64,000 nt of DNA from Callipepla californica brunnescens (lineage: Eukaryota; Chordata; Aves; Galliformes; Odontophoridae), in contig JALIRH010000039.1 in NCBI GenBank assembly GCA_023055505.1, positions 3,038,001-3,102,000 on the forward strand. Reading direction: 5' to 3'. The notes below the pieces were generated by a model, which saw nothing but the letters and a program-made list of their open reading frames with translations, ran no database searches and was not told the DNA's origin. Numbering within the stretch: position 1 is the stretch's first letter; each line of letters starts with the position of its first letter. Of this stretch, positions 50,521 to 63,030 are shown piece after piece. The position numbers were made by a program, and so were the translations under genes.

Positions 50521-53194
50521 TTGTCAAACCTCTGCTTTTCTTCTCTGATCTTAAAGAGAGAAGTGGAGCTCAGACAGACAGCGTTTGACTCGTGAAGCAC
50601 TCTTCGGTTGATCTGACACAGTCCTTCGTTTAATTTGAAAGATTAAAATGGCGCTGCCGCTGAAATCCTGGATGTTCCCTTTTAGTTTTATTTAAGCCAG
50701 CTTTTTCACTGTGGTATCTGAACCTGGAGTGTCACTGATTTACGTTGCAAAAGAAAGTGACCTTTTTTACAAAAAATAAAAGAATAACAAATCCTGGCGG
50801 TAATAACTGTGTGGAGCAGTCCAAAACCTTGCGGAGATATATTACTTTGATTACCCTTTCATTTTGGTATAATTAAATAATTATAACTTACAGACCTAGC
50901 TCAGAGCTAATTAAATTTTGGACTATTTGATATATCTACTGAATAGCATTAATTTAGCCGGGGTAAAGACTATAAATTTTAATTGAAGAAGCCTGCTGTT
51001 TCAAAAAATGGATGGTAATGTAACTAAATACAAACAATTAGTAAGGCATCCAACGTTCCCAGCAAATAACTTCTTTGGGGGACTCGGAGAAATGACATCA
51101 CCAAACGTGCAGGAAGGTGAAGCTCAGCCTGGGTATCCTTTGTGCCCCAGGTTCTGAGCTGGGCGCGAGCTGGAAATGATTTGCAGGTCAGTCTGTGTGA
51201 ATAATCAAGCACTGGGGATTTGATTCTTGCACTCACGTTGGTTACTGAAGTGCTGACACAAGGCTGTAAGGCTGGCGGGTTGTTTCTTCATTGGGTGAAA
51301 AATTCTTCTAAGAACACAAAACCTAAATCCAACACAAACATTTTCAGTAATGAGAAGCCCTGCTGTAATCGCTGTTAAATTGTTCCTGTGGTCCATTATC
51401 CATATTGTTTTAAGCAGCATTGGTGTATCAAATGTGAACATAAATATTATGTTGTAAAGGAAGAGTGGGAGGAAAACATGAAGGGTTCCCATGGAGCAGG
51501 CTGCTCTCTTTGAGGGGGTGTGGGATTGCTGCGGCTCCGAGGTGCACTAATCCAATCAAGATGCTTCCAGTCAGGTTTCAGACAGAAACATGATAGATGC
51601 TACTCATCTCAGCGTCATCATTGTCTCTTTCTAAGCAAAATACAAATGTGGCCTCAGATTAGTTTCCATATTCGCAGTTTTCTTCTTTATCTGGAATAGA
51701 GTTGCTGCTCATGTATAAAGAAATGCTTTGCCCTGAGTTCGGGAGCAAACAGGTACAAATTGTTCTTCCATGGAGCAGCATTACCTTCATGTTTATTTCA
51801 GTCTGACTTGTCAGAAATGGAGAATGATCCATTTATCCTCGTGGTCAGGGAAGGATGCTTCCTTCCCACCTGCCTGTGTGTTTGGTTCAGCTTAGTTCAA
51901 GGCCTGAAAGCCACAAGGGTGCAGCTGAGAGGCTTCTCGAGGGTTTTGTCCGTCTCCTTGATGCAGCCTTCTTTTTGCCACGCTGCTCAGCACAGCTTTT
52001 CCTTCATTTGCATTTGGTGTTGCAGGACTGGCTGCCTTCTGCTGTGCTTACAGCCCTCATGGCTGCACTCTGCCTACAGCTCAGCACCTCCAGGGTGCCA
52101 GCAGGCAGGGACAGGAGCTGGGTCACAGGGGTGCACCAGGCTGCTGGGAGGTTAATGAAACACTTCAGATGTTACACCACAGGTGATCTTTGTGATAGGA
52201 TACCAAGTATGCTTCTGGTTCATCTCGGAGGTACTGTTGTGATTGTCAGGGTGCCACTTGCCGAGCATGGCAATGGAAGACAGCAGGCACCTTATTTGCC
52301 TCAAAGTGGGAAAGGGCTTCTGTTCTTCTGCAGACAGAAGAGTCTTAAGGGCCATTAAAGGTGGGGGAGGAGGGGTTGAAGACTATGCTGCTTCCCTGTG
52401 AAAGGATTGGTTCACACTCAGAAAAGCCATCCGAAGCAGTACCTGGTGTTTGTTGCTGTGGTTAGGCGTGCGATCGTTCACAGCAAAAGTAACACGGCCT
52501 GTTCTGAGATTGTCCTTTCTGTCTCGTTTAATTCCTGATCTGCTGGCTACCTGCAGGTGAGGTGTGGGTCACTAATAGCATTAAATTAGCTCTGCATTAG
52601 TTGCTCTTTGAAAGTGGTCTAGAATAAAATTTGGAACGTTTTGCTGCTAATACAGTGGTTTTTGTTTTGTTTTTTTTTTTCTTTGATTATATTGGAGTTG
52701 ATGGCATTGAAAATGTAATATCTTAGAAATCAGTTCTGCAGTCCATCCTGGGATCAGCAGGAGAAGGAGATTGAGCTTGAAATCTTACTAGTGTCTATCC
52801 TTTCAAAAGGAACGGTGAGAAACCCGGTGAGAAGGTGTTGGTGTTGCTTCTGAACTGCAGACTACAGCTCATCCTCCTCCCGTGGCTGGCTGATGGTGGC
52901 AGCCTTCCTTGTGTGCTTGTCACATGGTGTTTCTGCAGCAGAGCTGTGCCCAAAAGGGGCTCTTACTGCCTCAACAGCAGCTTTTCTGTCTGTCCAGCAC
53001 TGTGCAGACAGGTTTATCTGTCAGTACTTCTCCAGTATTCCTGTCTGTAAAAGCCTCAGTTGTGATTTGTGTTTCACGACCCGCGTTTTCTTAGCATCTT
53101 GTCTCCTTGTCCCGTGCCTTGGTGTTACAGGTTTAAACAATGAAAGCTTCTTTTGGAACTCCGTTTACGCATAACTTTTGTTTCCTTTTAACAG

Positions 53195-53286
53195 ATAAAC
53201 AATCAGATATTGTATGGAAGAAGTCATCAGAATGCTTCTGCAATAATTAAGACTGCCCCATCAAAGGTCAAGCTAGTTTTCATACG
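53195..53286 (+). CDS. PATJ: PATJ exon: last third of PDZ7
   Basis: A 92-nt exon (phase 0 in, phase 2 out) from CCTTTTAACAG to CG|GTAAGA. It encodes [20 protein letters not shown] then [11 protein letters not shown]. It appears identical to the human PATJ residues as I recall them. Helix B starts with His (SHQNASAII), predicting class I ligand preference for PDZ7. The last Arg codon is completed by the first base of the exon at 61338. Confidence 0.97.
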
Positions 53287-56200
53287 GTAAGAACAGTTCT
53301 CCTCAAAACATTTGTTCATACTTCAGACAATTCTGTTACATATCTGCACGTGTAGCTGACTTATTCAGCCCGAAACTGCTGAACTTACTTCATTCTCTGT
53401 GGAATGAAATAAAGCTTTTCCTTGACTATTCATCTCGGGACTGCTGAAGGTCCAACATTAATATGTTCATGAATGCCACTGTTCCAGTGGTGGCTTCTGT
53501 TGGCACTACCAACCACCCCACTTTATTTATGTGGCATTCTCAGTGTATACATCATAGCTGATATTGTTTTATATTCTTTGCTCATACTAAGCTTACCTGT
53601 GAGCACTGTAATAATCTGTGGATGAATGCATATAAATGTGTACATTTACTCACATGGCTCTGCCTGGTATAGCATACACAGAAATGATGGAAGAGCAGCA
53701 TTAGCTCGGTGAAGAATGAGTTGCTATACTTGGCAGCACAGAGGATCTAGAGGAGATTAATGGTCTTGCCTGCAGCTCCTGTGTTACTTTCCCCAGCTAT
53801 TGAAAATTAAATGTCATGTACAACAACTCACTCACCATTACTTAATTGCATATGGAAAATGTGTCTGGTATGGAACCTCCAGAGGCAGAATGTATGAAAC
53901 CAAAACCTGGGGCTCAATTTAGTGCTGTCAGGCAGCACTGGGAGTGTGGGCTTCTGGTGAGCCTGCCCTGCTGCCCCGAGCAGCAGCTGCCTGCTGAGGG
54001 CCAGGCTCTGCAGGGCTGCATTGCAGCATGCTCATTAGCTCGAGTCTCCCATGGATATGGGAAGAAGTGAAAACAATGTCAGTTCTATCCATATTTCTCC
54101 TTTTCCAAGTTCTGTACGTAGAAGGCTATTGCAAGGCGAAAAGTTGTTGTGACAGCCGTAATGAATAGATACTGGAAATGCGACTGGATCATTCTTGTCA
54201 CCCTCCCTAGGGCTTAAAAAATTTGTCATACATGCTGCTGTTGAGGTTATAAGCTTGTCTTTACACTTGCAAAGAGCATGCATCTTGTCCTTGCTCTCTG
54301 CCTTGCGCTGGAACACACTGACAGCTGACGAGTCTGCTCACTTGATCCCAGCAGCCATTCAAACTGCAGTGAAAGGAAATTCTCCCTGTGAGAGAAAGTT
54401 ACTGGTAACTAGGGCACTGTCTAGAATGCATGGAAAAATGAGCCTTGGTGCTTCCAGTTCCTGTGCTTTAAACCTCAAAGTGAGCGGATGGGATTGAATA
54501 CATGAACACAAGGTTGATCCCGTTGCACAAGTCTTGCCCAAGGTGCAGTTTGGTAGTTTTGCTTGCTTTATCCATTTTAAAACCATAATCTAAAATGGAG
54601 GTACTGAAATGGCACTTCTTAATGCACTGTGGTGCTAGCTTTACTAAACGTGAGGAGCTGCAGGCGTCGTGGGTCTCCATCCATCTCTCCCGTTTGTGTG
54701 CAGCAGTGTTCCAGATGAGAGCAGAGCACTGAGTGCAGCTGTCTGAGCACTGCTGGTTGCTTTGCTGCTTGGCTGGATTCAGATGTGCTCCCCTCAGCTT
54801 TAATGGTGTGGAAAGAGCAGGATACCGTTACGTTCATTACAAGGAGGAGCCCTTGCAGCAGAAGTAATACTTCGTTACTCCTGAGCACTGTTACTGATTC
54901 TGCTTCCATTTAAAGGTAGAGGGCTCATTACACTGCGGAGCTAAATTGCATCCTGGAGCACATGGTGAGAAGGAGGCCACAGCTCACCGTAGCAGAGTGA
55001 TGTGTACTAGAGGAATGAACAGGGAGTTGGATTTGGTCTTCATGAGGATATTTATTTTCTGATTTCCACAACATAAGGCCTGAGTAGATTGGTTTTCCAT
55101 AAACTCATTATTTTGCAGGCTAATAAGTTCCCATGTGCTTGAGCAAGTTGATCCAGGACGTGAAAGCAAAACTGGTGGGACTGCTGGACTATCTATTACT
55201 AAAAAGTGTTTTCTCTCATATCCTGGGGCTTTACTTTCTTCAAATGAAGGATGTTCTGTGATATGCAAGCTGCTGCTTCACTTTGAAGTGGGAAACTGCA
55301 TCAGGAGTTTCCTATTCCTGATGTTTTGGTTCACGTGGAGGGCAGGGGGATGTTTCTACCAAGTCCTAAATCAGTTACAAAAGAAGCCCAGAAAATCCTG
55401 GGCGTAGAAAGAAAAAGGCTTTCCGTGGGAAATGCAATATGTGTCATCAGATAGATTGTATTGGACATGGGGGGAGGGAGGGGATGATGACAGGCGCAGA
55501 AAATCGGTGTCCTCAGTCTTTTTGACTGTCTACTAAAACCTAATCACAGTCTGCACTGTGAAAGTCTTCATGCGTTTGTTTTTATACCCACTCTCGTGTT
55601 CCACTCTTTCCTGAAGTTTTTGCTGATGAGACAGTGCAGAAGTGTCGTGGCGTCCCTTTCCACTTCAAGGTTTCTCACTCTGCTTTATGAGCATCCTTTC
55701 CTCAATTAAACTGACAGTGATTATTTAAAAGAGTTGATTTTGGCCAAATGCCAAAACATAGGTCTTAGCACAGCACCGGTTCCCAGAGGTCTCATTAATT
55801 ACATAAGCATGTAATAGCATCTAAAGGATCTGCAGTTAGTCGCTCTTTTCCCTCTTTTTAAGATTCAGTGCATCTCGTGCTTCATTGCAGCCTTCTGCGG
55901 GAACACGCTGGAGATGTTTAATGTGCTCACCCATTCTGACAGCCCAACCAATCTCCCAGGTGCTGCGTGGCCTTTGGGGATTGAAACAGCTCTGACCCAG
56001 CGTCCAGTGGCATTTCTGACCACAGTCCTACAGCTGCTGCATTAACTTCCAGGCTCCTGAGGCGAATGCAGGCTGCAGTCATCTCTCCGAGAGACTTGCT
56101 TGTCGTGTAGGAGTCTCCGTGCCCTAGTTCCCAAATTAGAATGGGTTTTGTATCCATTGGATTTTTGGTTCAGGCATTGAAACATTCATCCTTTTAAGGT

Positions 56201-56719
56201 GCAAAATAAAACAATTAGATTTTGTGTTTGGAGTAGTAGAAGAGGTTTATATCAGAAAGTACTTCTGCAGTGAGAATTCTGTGATTCAGCAAACTCAGTG
56301 TTTTGTCCATGCTCAGTTATCTGCCTTTAATCTGTTCTGGTCCTTCAGAATTCTGCATAATAAGCAGATCAAATATAGTTTGGATGCTTGAATCAAGGTG
56401 AACCCCTCTGATTTCGGACCATTATCCCTCTGTGTTCAATTCTGTGATTGTGTGTGTATACCTTTATTTTTGTGTCTTTGGAATAAAGTACCATAGGATT
56501 TTGCCTACTTAAATACAATCCGTTAACTGTCCCAGGTCACTTCCCTACACTGCAGGGATTTGTACCCTGGACGTTGCTTTTGGATGACGGGATTGCAGTT
56601 TTTCAGGATGGTCTACCAATCTGTCAGTTTCCCCCTCCTTCCACTTCTAGGTGTGGTTGTGAAGACAAATCCCTTGTTATTCGTGGTGATGTGCAAAGGA
56701 AATATCTCTGCTCTACTCT

Positions 56720-56850
56720 CACAGAATAGAGTGGTTTGGGTTGGGAGGGGCCTTCAAGATCATCCAGTTCTCACCTCTGCTATAGGCAGGGACACCTCTC
56801 ACTAGACCAGACCACTCAAAGCCCCATCCAGCCTGGTCTTGGATGACTGA
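56720..56850 (-). mobile_element. CR1 LINE 3' fragment
   Basis: It begins CACAGAATAGAGTGGTTTGG and continues TTGGGAGGGGCCTTCAAGAT, the reverse complement of a CR1 tail. The GACACCTCTCACTAGACCAG and CCCATCCAGCCTGGTC segments of the CR1 3' UTR follow. It is an older, degraded copy with no coding content; the right end is approximate. Confidence 0.85.
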
Positions 56851-59804
56851 GGTGAGGGCTTTGTGACAGTCATCACTGCCACCTGGTCACTGAATCTTCC
56901 ACAGCCTCAATGAGTCACAGCATCTATTGCACACTGGACAGCCTAGCTAGTTTCACACTTTAGACATTGTTTTTGCTCACCGTTTATTCTAGATGATACA
57001 CTCCGTCCTATTTTGACAGTCTAAACTTGATTTTTCTTGCTTTGGTTGTTCAGGTTCTTTCATGTGGGAAAGCTGTATAAATAAACTCCTGGTGCCTGTG
57101 CAAGTTTGAACTCTCCTGTTTTCTTCAGAGCTATTTCCTCCCTTACTGTGGTACATATGTGAACAAGTGCACAGCTGAGGAAGTTAAGTAATTATCTGTT
57201 ATCTGTAATTATTAGTTATCTGGAAGATCTGTATGCATTTGGGTCCCATCTAGTTAAGAGAGGAGGGTGAGAAAATGGGCAACCGAGCTGCTCTTGCCTG
57301 TGCTAGAGATCTTCCCAGATGATGCACAGTGCAAACATCTTGCCTTGACCCAGCTGAAGGGAGAATTTTGTGCGTCTTTTCAGTCTTCAGCTCTTCACTT
57401 CTCCAGAGAGATATCTGGAGAAAAGCAAAGACAAGAAAATGTGAGACCCCAGACTGATTTCTGTTCTGCGGGCAATCTGGGTTTTCATTAACTTCAGGTC
57501 TTTGTGCCCTCAGCTATTACAACCAGAGGAAGACCTCAGGCTGCTGGGCAAGCATCGTTCCCCTCTCTTGCTCTCCAGATCTCTTCCAACTAAGGTGTTT
57601 TAGTACGGATTATTGGCTTCTTGTCTTTTTTTTTCCCAATTGTTGGCACTCTCTGTACTTGCAAAGAGCATCCACAACCACCTGCAGTCTTTTGTGCAGT
57701 GATCTTTTTAAGTGCTGACAAACTGTGGAACTGGAGGTGGTTGGGGAGGAGGATCATCTCCCTTTGTTTGGATGCCAGGGGAGTCAACTGGACTTCTGGT
57801 AGCTGTTAACTAACAGCTGTCAGGAACCATCAGAGAGGAGTTCAGCTCTTCCTAACATAACCCTGGTCATTGAGGGCTCAAATGGATTGCACTTTGAAGT
57901 GTGTCTGGCTTGGGATTGGTCTTATTTTAGCACTGACTATAGAGGAAGTTTGGATGATATCTTGGACAAGGTGCTCAGTTTCAGACAGGAGATGAATGCT
58001 ATTCAACATGCTCAATAAGCATTTTAGCACTGTGTGGCAGTGAGCTACGCCATCACTGATGGCTACGCAAACCTGAGATACACACGTGTCATTCCAGTAG
58101 AATAGTAGTTCTCGAATGAAGGTGGGAAACCCAAATGCAACAATTACAAGGATGTTCATCCTCTGAGCAAATAAACCTGAGTTTGTCTGAGGCTGTGTCT
58201 GCAGGTTATTGTCTTTAGAAGGAAAACCTTCTGCAGTGCTCCATAGGTGGCTCCAGCTGTGTGTGACATCCTCCATGTGCCAGAGAGCTCCATCAGGTGC
58301 TTCAGCATCGCCGTGCTGCCAAGCTGGTACTGCTTGATCTGTGTGGGACTGAGCCATCCTGTATCCTGATCTCCTCAGGCATTTTATTTGCTGGGCATTT
58401 GTGGTGGTTAATCAGTAGTCAGTTATAACAGTATTTGTCTTTGCTTAAGCTGCACGTCTTCCCCCTTCAGCAGAGGTGCAGGTGTGAGGTGGAACAACAC
58501 TTGAGTTCTTCTTGGGCAGTGAGGATGGACAGAGAACGCTCAGACTTAGACTTGGAAGGAAAAGAAATGCAGTGAGATATAGCAGCTCAAGCACATAAAT
58601 GTGGAGGTGTAGAAGCTCTCTAACCTTTACAAGGCCTTTGCCACTCGTGCCCTGCTTTAATCTTGCTGCCTGTGACCCTTTGAGGAAAGCAGTGCATTCC
58701 TGCGTTTATAATGTGGGCACCCAACCTCCAGCCAGATCTCATCCCTGTTGTCACTCAGAGTTTAGAAGCAATGGAAGCATCTGTGGGAGGAGTGCTAAAT
58801 TCCATCCCCATTTGGTTTATGTGGAGCTGCAGGAGGAGGGCTGCTGCCCGGTACTGTGTACAAACCAGGGTAAGGGCTGGACGAGAGCAGGGGATGTTTA
58901 TTCTTTCTGCAGATAACGGAGGGGAGCGCCTGAGCAGCAGCTCTTGGCAACTATATCAAATGTTCTTTTTGCAGTTACTGTAATTTGAATGTGATGTTCA
59001 GACGTCTGAGTTGTCTGTTCCAGCATCAAAAGGGAACGATGGCTCCTTTTAGTTGTAAATAAATTCATGTTTTAGTCGAGGACACTTAGGGAAGTGGAGA
59101 GCAGAAAGAGCAATTTATTATTAGCTCCGTCACTTTAAAATACGTTCCCTCTTTGATTTAGCTTTGAAGCGTTCTCCTTTGAAGCAGCATTAAAGTGTTT
59201 AAATATGAAGGAGCCCTAGCAGGGGGAGATTACAAGTTGAGACATTTTGTAACCTTGTTTTTTTTTTTTAATTTTTGCTTTTTTTTCCCCTCCGGGGGAA
59301 TGATGACTGTAAGGGGTTTTTGTTGTTGCTTGGAATAAAACTGGTCATCCATTTAAAGCTGCATAAAACAGTTATCCCAGCAACAGGGGGGGAGGGGAAG
59401 AAAAACACACTAAAAAAGTTGTGTGTATAAAAAAAATGAATCTATTCATTACATCCTCCTATATCGTGCAGTTCATGAAGCTGATGTCTAATAATTCTTA
59501 GAATGGTGCTTTTCACAAAGGTTTATAGCGTGTTATGTCCAGGTTTTCTGCTGATTGCAAGTTATGCAGCCATGCTGCATGCTCAGGAAATGTCTGTCTT
59601 CCCAGTCTGTGCTCCAAATAAAGCATTGTCAGAAAAAGATAGCCAGATATCACTGGATTGATGTGTCTGGAACATACAAGAAGGAAAAACATCCTTGCCT
59701 AATGTGCTTTATGGAGTAAAGCAAACTTGGAGACTCTGGAACGCTTAGGAAATCCATGGGCTTCATTCTGTGTGTTGCTCAGCTCTCTGCCTGGCCCTGT
59801 GCAC

Positions 59805-59821
59805 GTGTGTGTGTGTGTGTG
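59805..59821. repeat. (GT)n microsatellite
   Basis: Eight or nine GT units in tandem, a short dinucleotide repeat within an intron. Confidence 0.9.
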
Positions 59822-60516
59822 CACCCTGGGCACCCTGGTTCTCCTCGCAGCTCTGCCAGTGCCTGTTGAAGGCTTTGAGCAGGGCCAGGAGGAGGGCTGG
59901 GAGCACGTACAGAACCAAGCAGCACAGAACAGATTCCTTTGAATTGTATGGCTGGTTGGTTGAAGATAAGTAAATTAATTCACCAACGTTTGCCTGTAGG
60001 ATTTATCATGTCAAATGCCTGTGATTGAATTTCCTATACGCTGCTCTGCTGAGAGCTATTGATTTATAGCTCTGACTTTCAGTAATCAGAACGTACTAGC
60101 TTCATGTACTTAACTCTTGAGAGATAAAATGAGGGCTTTTTTTTTTTTTTCAGGCATTTCTATAAAGGGCTTTTGAGCACATGCTGGTCGAGTATTTTCT
60201 TCCAGAAATTAGAGGGAAAAATTTGTGCTCGTATTATAATAAACTTGGAAATAGATAGGTGCAGGATTCAAACCCTGAAGTTCCACTGCGTGCGGAATCA
60301 GAACGTGAGAGGAAAAGCTTTGTAAGCGCAAAGGACCGGGATTACTGATTGCCCCTCCACTGTCTCTGGCCTGCAGAGGCTGTATGCTGTTAGTGATGCA
60401 TTTGCAAAACAGGGTTTGCATCATATTCCTGACTCCTGCTCTCTGTGAGAGTCACTCACCCTAAAAATGAAGAGGTGCTCGAGAGAAGTTGCTTCAGCCA
60501 ACTGTTGGAGTCTTTA

Positions 60517-60546
60517 ATTTTTTGTTTGTTTGTTTGATTGTTTTTG
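60517..60546. repeat. (TTTG)n microsatellite
   Basis: Imperfect tandem TTTG units, interrupted by one GATTG. Confidence 0.85.
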
Positions 60547-60886
60547 TGTGCTTCATGTTTGCCTTACAAAGTAGTACTGGAGTCATATTCCACTTGGTCC
60601 AGTTCTACAGTGGCCAAAAAGTGGTAGCACTTGTTTCATAAGTTGGGTGATTTTCAAAGGCATTTTGAGGACTGTTAGCAAGGCAGAATGGTCTTGAATA
60701 AGAAAGGGTTTTGAAAGTTAGAGCAATCAGATGTCGTCCTGACAATGCAGAAGATGCCATACCATAATAACTGTCTTTGGAAGATAACGCTGTTACACAT
60801 AAGGGTAGTCAGGTTTTGTCCTCCCTTCTTTTTCTAATGACTTTTTGTATTGAATCTTTTAGAAAAGACCGCAGCAGTTGCAGATG

Positions 60887-60914
60887 AAAAAAAAAAAAAA
60901 AGAGAGAGAGAAAG
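60887..60914. repeat. A15-(GA)n simple repeat
   Basis: A run of fifteen A followed by five GA units and AAAG; a purine-only tract on this strand. Confidence 0.9.
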
Positions 60915-61337
60915 TGGTCTACTTTGGCAAAGGTCAAATGCTTCAGCAGCATGAATGTTGGACAGCCTAAACAAGCAGTTAACAAGTAGAGGCATTATTA
61001 GAAGAGGCTAACAAAGTATTAGCACAGCTATGTGATATGTAGGGGCCATAAATTCCAGCTGCATCCTCTGATAATCCACGTTAAATTACATTTCCGAAGA
61101 CTGCAGTGTCAGGATCTCCCAGCTGAAGCTTTGTGGTCCCAAGAAGGGATATAATCTGTTTGCTAGCAAAGAACACGTGCAGAAATGAAACGTTCTTCTA
61201 GACTCAAACTTCTGGTAAGAAGCAATTCTTATGCTCGTAATAATGTTTTCTTAATGAGCAAAAACAACTCAAATAAAATGCTTGGCCATTGTGGTTTACT
61301 TTGTAATAAGTTGCTTGTTTGCTCGTTTGTTGTACAG

Positions 61338-61410
61338 AAATGAAGATGCAGTCAATCAGATGGCTGTTACTCCTTTCCCATTGCCTACCAGCACCCACCC
61401 TTCTATTGAG
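61338..61410 (+). CDS. PATJ: PATJ exon: start of PDZ7-PDZ8 linker
   Basis: A 73-nt exon (phase 2 in, phase 0 out) from TTTGTTGTACAG to GAG|GTAAGA. It encodes [20 protein letters not shown] and HPSIE, matching human [28 protein letters not shown] has a related [10 protein letters not shown] sequence, but the TPFP continuation is the PATJ form, as I recall the two families. The following exon (beginning near DQSGTEP in human) is not in the window. Confidence 0.95.
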
Positions 61411-61490
61411 GTAAGATTTGTGGGTTGGGACTTGTCCTGTTGCTGTTTTTCATTTGGGAGATTGATGTTGTTGTTTTAATCTGGGGTTGC

Positions 61491-61553
61491 TTAATTAGAC
61501 AGATTAATCATCATTACCAGCTCATTATAAATTCAGGCACCTTGTCTAATTAA
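61491..61553. repeat. Inverted TTAATTAGACA pair
   Basis: TTAATTAGACA at 61491-61501 and its exact reverse complement at 61543-61553, separated by 41 bases. Each arm joins a TAATTA homeodomain core to AGACA, which resembles a SMAD half-site. The interval is AT-rich and unlike the known repeats here. Confidence 0.75.
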
Positions 61554-62830
61554 ACCCTGGATCATAAAATGCACTGGGTAAGAATTTGACCTGCTAGGTG
61601 TGTTTTTCCCATCTCTTTTTTTTTATTTATTTTATTGTTCTTATTATTAATGAAAGAGCTGGTGTGCAATGATGACGTCTGTTAATCAGGTTATGGCTGT
61701 GCAGGAGGAGATGTCTGTGAATGAAAACTTTGCCATCTCCTGTCCTGCTCCTTTCAGCTGTTTATAGCAATGGTCTGTTTCCCTGAGAATATTCTGTATG
61801 CAGCACTAAAAATGAAGTAGGGGTGAGCAACAAAAAGCAGTGGTTAAGTGGTCTCTGTGTTCCTGGGCAATTTTTTCTGCTGTAGAAGCAGACAAGGGTT
61901 GGTTGAGCAGGGAGCTTCCATGAGTTGTAGTAGTGTGCAATCTTCCAGTGCAAAAACTGCCTTAGCGTGGTAGGGTTAGCAGTGTTTCCCTTTGCTGTTC
62001 TTGCTGTCCTAGCCCCAGCGTAGACTGATTGCTCCCTTGTGCATCATGAATCCCTGCAGTGTCACCCCACTGTTATCATTTTGACATCTCAATACAGTCT
62101 AACTAAATTTTCTAGATGAAGCACATGTTTAGCCTTACTGTTGCTTTTTAATTCTATTTCTGTTTGCACTAATAAAGCAAAAGATGCTCTATAATTCAAT
62201 TAGTGCTTGGTATTGCCTTGAGTTGACAAATTCAGGTGCACTGAACTCCTGATATTTCAGTGGGCATTACTGTGACTCCACAGCACCAGACCATGCTGGA
62301 TCCATGCTGGATGCTTTTCCTGGTCACGCACTTGCTATTGCTTTCTGGATTGTATTAGCACCAGTGGCTGCTTTCATACAGACACAGAGCTGCACCGTAC
62401 TGGGAGAGAGCTGCTCAGGTTTTGTGTGGATCTGAGTCATTTTGGTTCAGTGTTTTGGCTTTTCTTTTTCTCCCCATCAAAGCAGTGTGCTCCAGGTGCA
62501 GCTGGTGGATTGCAAATTACTCTGCAATTAACAGAGCGCAAGCTCATTCCATTTTTGTTGACTCCTTAATACCTGCATTTGTTCCAAGCTTTGTTCAGTA
62601 TTTGTGTCTTCAGGATGGACCACAAAGCTTTGTTTAGTCACATGCTGTTCTGTGGTTGAAAGACCATAATTAGACTCTCCCAGGATGAGGAAGCAAAAAA
62701 ACTCAGCCTTGTATGTGATGTTTCTCTTTCAAGTTGGATGTGTGGGCTGAGCTTCATGCATTACTGGCAAGCTCTTACAGTATGCATTGACTCTGTTTTC
62801 AGAAGTAAATCCTGTTTTACTTCACTTGTT

Positions 62831-63030
62831 CAGCACTGGAACAGGCTGCCCCTGGAGTTGTTCAAGGCCCACCTGGGCACAGAATCACAGAAATGTTGTT
62901 GGGGTTGGAAGGGACCTCTAGAGATCATTGAGTCCAACCCCCCTGTGAGCTCTAGGGAGCTGCTTTGATGAGGGTTTGAACTCGATGATCTCTAGAGGTC
63001 CCTTCCAACCTCTACAATTCTGTGATTCTA
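62831..63030. mobile_element. Composite CR1 fragments forming an inverted repeat
   Basis: Three CR1 pieces lie together. First, 62831-62876 on the + strand reads as the end of CR1 ORF2 (CAGCACTGGAACAGGCTGCC; peptide QHWNRLPLELFK). Next, 62878-62940 is a minus-strand CR1 tail (AGAATCACAG, then GGTTGGAAGGGACCTC). Last, 62971-63030 is a + strand tail ending ATTCTGTGATTCT. The two tails are inverted copies with a perfect 26-bp core (62903-62928 against 62985-63010). The simplest reading is a younger minus-strand CR1 inserted into an older + strand copy. Confidence 0.85.

Larger units (their letters stand above)
46130..53194 (+). other. PATJ: PATJ intron inside PDZ7
   Basis: A 7.1 kb intron splitting PDZ7 after the ELLE strand. 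It contains minus-strand CR1 fragments at 50087-50520, a G-run/A-run near 47605-47621, an AT-rich block with several TAATTA-like motifs at about 50860-50990, and two long overlapping + strand open frames at 51760-52358 that lack homology. No exon is recognised. Confidence 0.8.
53287..61337 (+). other. PATJ: PATJ intron after PDZ7
   Basis: An 8.1 kb intron. It contains a minus-strand CR1 fragment at about 56720-56850, a GT repeat at 59805-59821, a TTTG repeat at 60517-60546 and an A15-(GA)n tract at 60887-60914. A 159-codon minus-strand open frame (57878-58357) has no recognised homology. Nothing else is supported. Confidence 0.8.

Noticed and set aside
51760..52358. Two long overlapping + strand open frames (131 and 167 codons)
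   Set aside because: No family resemblance, overlapping in different frames, and no acceptor/donor phase that would fit PDZ7 exons. Likely a stop-poor GC-rich stretch; a non-coding transcript cannot be excluded.
57878..58357. 159-codon minus-strand open frame
   Set aside because: No recognisable domain or compositional sign of a real protein, and no promoter or neighbour support inside a PATJ intron.
12916..61410. Assignment to the paralogue MPDZ (MUPP1)
   Set aside because: MPDZ shares PDZ order and phrases such as GNKDRSRMS, but [28 protein letters not shown] and TPFP segments are the PATJ forms.
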